The notes under the pieces: generated by a model | What the model saw: the letters and a program-made list of their open reading frames with translations, nothing else | Databases searched by the model: none | What the model was told of the DNA's origin: nothing | Shown here: positions 62,801-64,000 of the stretch, in pieces | Layout of the letters: every line of letters starts with the position of its first letter | Numbering within the stretch: the first letter of the stretch is position 1 | DNA from: JBCCCJ01 sp039029315 | Lineage (GTDB): Bacteria; Bacteroidota; Bacteroidia; J057 | Reading direction: 5' to 3' | Length of the DNA: 64,000 bases | Assembly: GCA_039029315.1 (NCBI GenBank) | Contig: JBCCGK010000059.1 | Location: 1-64,000 of the forward strand | Made by a program: the position numbers and the translations under genes

Positions 62801-63300
62801 TCACGCCCAAGAAAGAGCTGGATGACAAGACCAGAAGACGACCCGGTTGGTTCATGGAAGAAGAGCATGTCTTCAAAAAGCATGCAGAGACTTGTCGTGC
62901 GATTGTTGAAGCTGGTGGATTGGTAGGGGTTGGATCTCATGGACAATTGCAGGGATTGGGCTATCATTGGGAACTCTGGGCGGTGGCTTCTGGCGACATG
63001 AAGAATCATGATGCCCTCAAGACTGCCACAATTCTGGGTGCGAAGGCCATCGGGCTAGATAAGGATTTGGGGTCAATTGAGAAAGGAAAACTGGCGGATT
63101 TGGTGATCCTGGATCAAGATCCTTTGGAGAATATCCGCAATACCAATACTGTAGATTTGGTCATGAAAAATGGTCGTCTCTATGATGGAGATACCCTGGA
63201 TGAGGTCTATCCGCGTAAGAAAAAAGCCGGAAAATTCTTTGATACAGGTGATAATCCACCGATAGGGATTCCCGGACTCTCTTCTCCTGGCGGACGATAA
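59881..63300 (+). CDS. Secreted TolB-propeller amidohydrolase with a Lys/Glu linker
   Basis: From the ATG at 59881 (signal MKNLFTPLLTLLLTLPLLTFAQ) the protein has 1139 residues. Residues about 50-650 contain TolB/PD40 propeller repeats (SPDGKQIAF, FSPDGTSLTFTSDR, SPDGKWLVYG, SPDGSAIAFVS). A linker at about 660-700 is almost only Lys and Glu. The C-terminal amidohydrolase (about 710-1125) has VIVPGFVDTHAHMW with the HxH metal motif, further His residues in GHEHALPIYP and LVGVGSHGQ, and AKAIGLDKDLGSIEKGKLADLVILD at the end. It resembles periplasmic prolidase/imidazolonepropionase-like peptidases. A terminator follows. Confidence 0.88.
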   Translation: MKNLFTPLLTLLLTLPLLTFAQEDSKKEALPDSLKKATKELPLEPERTYQLKTSEGTWMSLDVSPDGKQIAFDLVGDIYLMPIEGGKAKRVIGDLSFETHPKFSPDGTSLTFTSDRSGSENIWTFDLESEEWKQISKDKDKHYQSAEWTPDGEYIIASRGGRNLKLHMFHKNGGPGVQLIKKPESMKAVEPAFGKDERYIWFSRRQGAWNYNAQMPQYQIATYDRETGESETRTNRYGSAFAPTLSPDGKWLVYGTRYNAQTGLIKRNLETGEEGWLAYPVQRDEQESIAPLGVYPAMTFTPDSKSLLASYGGNIHRISIETNDSKVISFEVDETIDYGPMVHFDFRVSDDAELEVTQIRDPRISPDGKRVAFTALNRLYVSDINGENIVRITDNDFTEAMPSWSPDGSAIAFVSWEEDGGHIYKVAAQAGADPQQLTPAKGYYVNPVWDANTDRIIFTSGPAQNYVSAIDPFSFGTTQKFSWIPAAGGEITHIEHTHGRHTPHFVTGKERIYLNHFEKGLISINWEGKDEKEHLKITGITTYPAVFGKHSCLLIASVTEPKKKPSKASEMLIAPDGKRVLAKINNEIYEVALPYAGGETPSINVADPKAAAFPSRKITELGGEFPHWNEDGSEAHWSLGNAYFTYNFAAAEVAEKAIEAKKKKEEEEKKKKGKKEEKEELSEEEKKKKKEEMEKMMYKAGEKRIKVMVDRDIPQSKILLTNAKIITMNGEEVIEKGDILIENNRITAVGPTGTLPKAKGRVVKRDMSGKVIVPGFVDTHAHMWPNWGLHKNNVWIYAANLAYGVTTTRDPQTATTDVLTYEDMVEAGNIPGPRIYSTGPGVGFWAYHMKDYEHTKKVLKQYSEYYETKTIKMYLTGNRQHRQWIIKAAKEQGLMPTTEGGLDIKLNFTQLLDGYPGHEHALPIYPIYDDYIQLIAQSQMCVTPTMLVAYGGPWAENYFYSRENPQYDKKLNYFTPKKELDDKTRRRPGWFMEEEHVFKKHAETCRAIVEAGGLVGVGSHGQLQGLGYHWELWAVASGDMKNHDALKTATILGAKAIGLDKDLGSIEKGKLADLVILDQDPLENIRNTNTVDLVMKNGRLYDGDTLDEVYPRKKKAGKFFDTGDNPPIGIPGLSSPGGR

Positions 63301-63329
63301 GAGAGCAAGATATCTGCAAAAAATTCAAT

Positions 63330-63359
63330 AGAGGAGCTTTTTGGAGCTCCTCTTTTTTT
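63330..63359 (+). terminator. Rho-independent terminator of the amidohydrolase gene
   Basis: A perfect 9-base stem AGAGGAGCT/AGCTCCTCT with loop TTTTGG is followed by seven T residues, 29 bases after the stop codon. Confidence 0.9.
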
Positions 63360-63360
63360 G

Positions 63361-63439
63361 GTAGTGGTATAAATGTAATGCTCAAATCTAGGCCAGTTTT
63401 CCAGAGCTTTATTTTTCAGCCTTACATTTGTGGCACTAC
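63361..63439. repeat. Palindromic repeat, short copy
   Basis: Starts GTAGTGGTATAAATGTAATGCT and ends AGCCTTACATTTGTGGCACTAC, which are inverted repeats of each other over about 22 bases with a few mismatches. The 79-base unit has no reading frame. It is followed at once by a longer unit with the same ends. Confidence 0.7.
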
Positions 63440-63446
63440 TCTTTTT

Positions 63447-63626
63447 GGTAGTGGTTCAAAAGTAATGCTAATCTTCCGACAGAATATTTGTAGAGATGAT
63501 CGGCAGACCATCTCTCGCTTTGCCTATCGTAAATAGGAAGGCATTCTCTTCGATAACATCCCACCTAGCAATGGTCTGCCGATCATTGCTAGGTGCCGAT
63601 GACAGCCTTACATGTATCGCACTACC
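63447..63626. repeat. Palindromic repeat, long copy with internal hairpin
   Basis: Has the same ends as the unit before it (GGTAGTGGTTCAAAAGTAATGCT and AGCCTTACATGTATCGCACTACC) and an inner perfect stem GATCGGCAGACCA against TGGTCTGCCGATC. About 180 bases long, with no reading frame. It looks like a nested or expanded form of the 79-base unit. Confidence 0.7.
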
Positions 63627-63715
63627 CACTTTTTTTTTGTCGCAAAAGCATTGACCTGACCTTAGCCTCCCTGTGAAAGGGAAGGCTCTACATTCGTGGA
63701 GCTAATAACTGCCCG

Positions 63716-64000
63716 TCAATCCCTCATTCTGGACTTATAGCCCAGAATGTTCCCTCCGATTTCGGGATCTTCGCCTTGTAAAGGAGTCAAAGATGATGGT
63801 GCTTCTCCAGCCTCTTGCACCTCTATCCTGATACCAATGGGCTTATAGATCATCAAGCCCGACAGGAGCAAGCCCACAACAATCAATGCCAGGACCAATG
63901 GACTAACGGCTTTTTGGGGAGTTTTTGGGGCAGAAACGAGTTGATATCCTTTTTTGGGAATAGTTCTGATGATTGCTCGATCTGTATCCCCAAGAATTTG
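63716..64000 (-). CDS. Membrane-bound winged-helix regulator (CadC/ToxR-like), N terminus beyond the window
   Basis: The reading frame is open to the right edge. The visible part ends a winged-helix DNA-binding domain (IIRTIPKKGYQLV, the usual wing and final strand of OmpR/CadC-type regulators), then a transmembrane helix (VLALIVVGLLLSGLMIY) and about 40 outer residues ending in GGNILGYKSRMRD. CadC-like proteins bind DNA in the cytoplasm and sense outside through the C terminus. Target and signal are unknown; the first part of the gene is not in the window. Confidence 0.7.
   Translation of the reverse strand, partial: QILGDTDRAIIRTIPKKGYQLVSAPKTPQKAVSPLVLALIVVGLLLSGLMIYKPIGIRIEVQEAGEAPSSLTPLQGEDPEIGGNILGYKSRMRD

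Noticed and set aside
61777..63009. A 410-codon open frame on the minus strand opposite the amidohydrolase
   Set aside because: It mirrors the codon pattern of a strongly supported gene and its product has low complexity where the Lys/Glu linker lies.
1..64000. CRISPR arrays, tRNA or rRNA genes, prophage genes
   Set aside because: I looked for regularly spaced repeats, cloverleaf-like segments and phage structural genes and saw none.

Overview
The window looks like a chromosomal segment of a free-living member of the Bacteroidota, probably close to Saprospiria/Lewinella-type bacteria. The evidence is a type IX secretion sorting tail on a large secreted protein (and a second, orphaned tail), many SxxC-type lipoproteins, genes without Shine-Dalgarno sites, a TTTG...TAnnTTTG promoter in front of parA, and the mixture of TPR, CHAT, caspase-like and Reg_prop proteins. 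There is no rRNA, tRNA, CRISPR array, prophage or intact insertion sequence that I can see.

Region 1 (394-9576) is the most striking part: a tight four-gene operon of a MoxR AAA+ ATPase, a vWA/CoxE-like protein, a caspase-fold protein ending in an effector-associated domain (EAD11-like), and a 1276-residue hub. The hub starts with a catalytically dead CHAT (caspase-like) domain, carries seven EAD11-like repeats in tandem, and ends in a module shared with the caspase protein. This matches the logic of MoxR-vWA conflict systems, but the architecture of the hub, and loss of the catalytic His in the caspase partner, are unusual. A MITE-like palindrome sits directly upstream and a hairpin closes the operon.

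Region 2 (9674-29572) is mostly household and accessory metabolism: a lipoprotein, a GT4 glycosyltransferase, a NADAR protein, a ParA with a small repeat-containing RHH partner, a B12-type radical SAM enzyme, an orphan T9SS tail, an esterase, an acyl-CoA synthetase, OsmC, a double VOC protein, a PQQ/heme dehydrogenase, a 5'-nucleotidase-type lipoprotein, a SirB1-like protein, an acyl-CoA carboxyltransferase, an integral membrane protein of the LPG-synthase/flippase family and a sigma54 activator with a Rossmann sensor domain.

Region 3 (29933-49367) holds two tandem paralogous TPR proteins, a secreted vWA-like protein, a TPR histidine kinase/LuxR regulator pair, a 1076-residue T9SS cargo, a degenerate LamG-endonuclease/phosphatase gene, a metallophosphoesterase, a Reg_prop lipoprotein and an amidohydrolase. 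Full copies of the MITE-like element lie at 32351 and 49520, and a different small element with target duplication at 47966.

Region 4 (50114-57248, minus strand) is a second protease system: an ECF sigma factor, a membrane TPR/anti-sigma-like protein, an LRR-subtilase with an intact triad and a C-terminal membrane anchor, and a TPR-CHAT protease with intact His/Cys and its own C-terminal anchor. Region 5 (57602-64000) has a methyltransferase, a GNAT, an NTF2-like lipoprotein, a large TolB-propeller amidohydrolase, two palindromic repeats, and the 3' end of a winged-helix membrane regulator that runs off the window.
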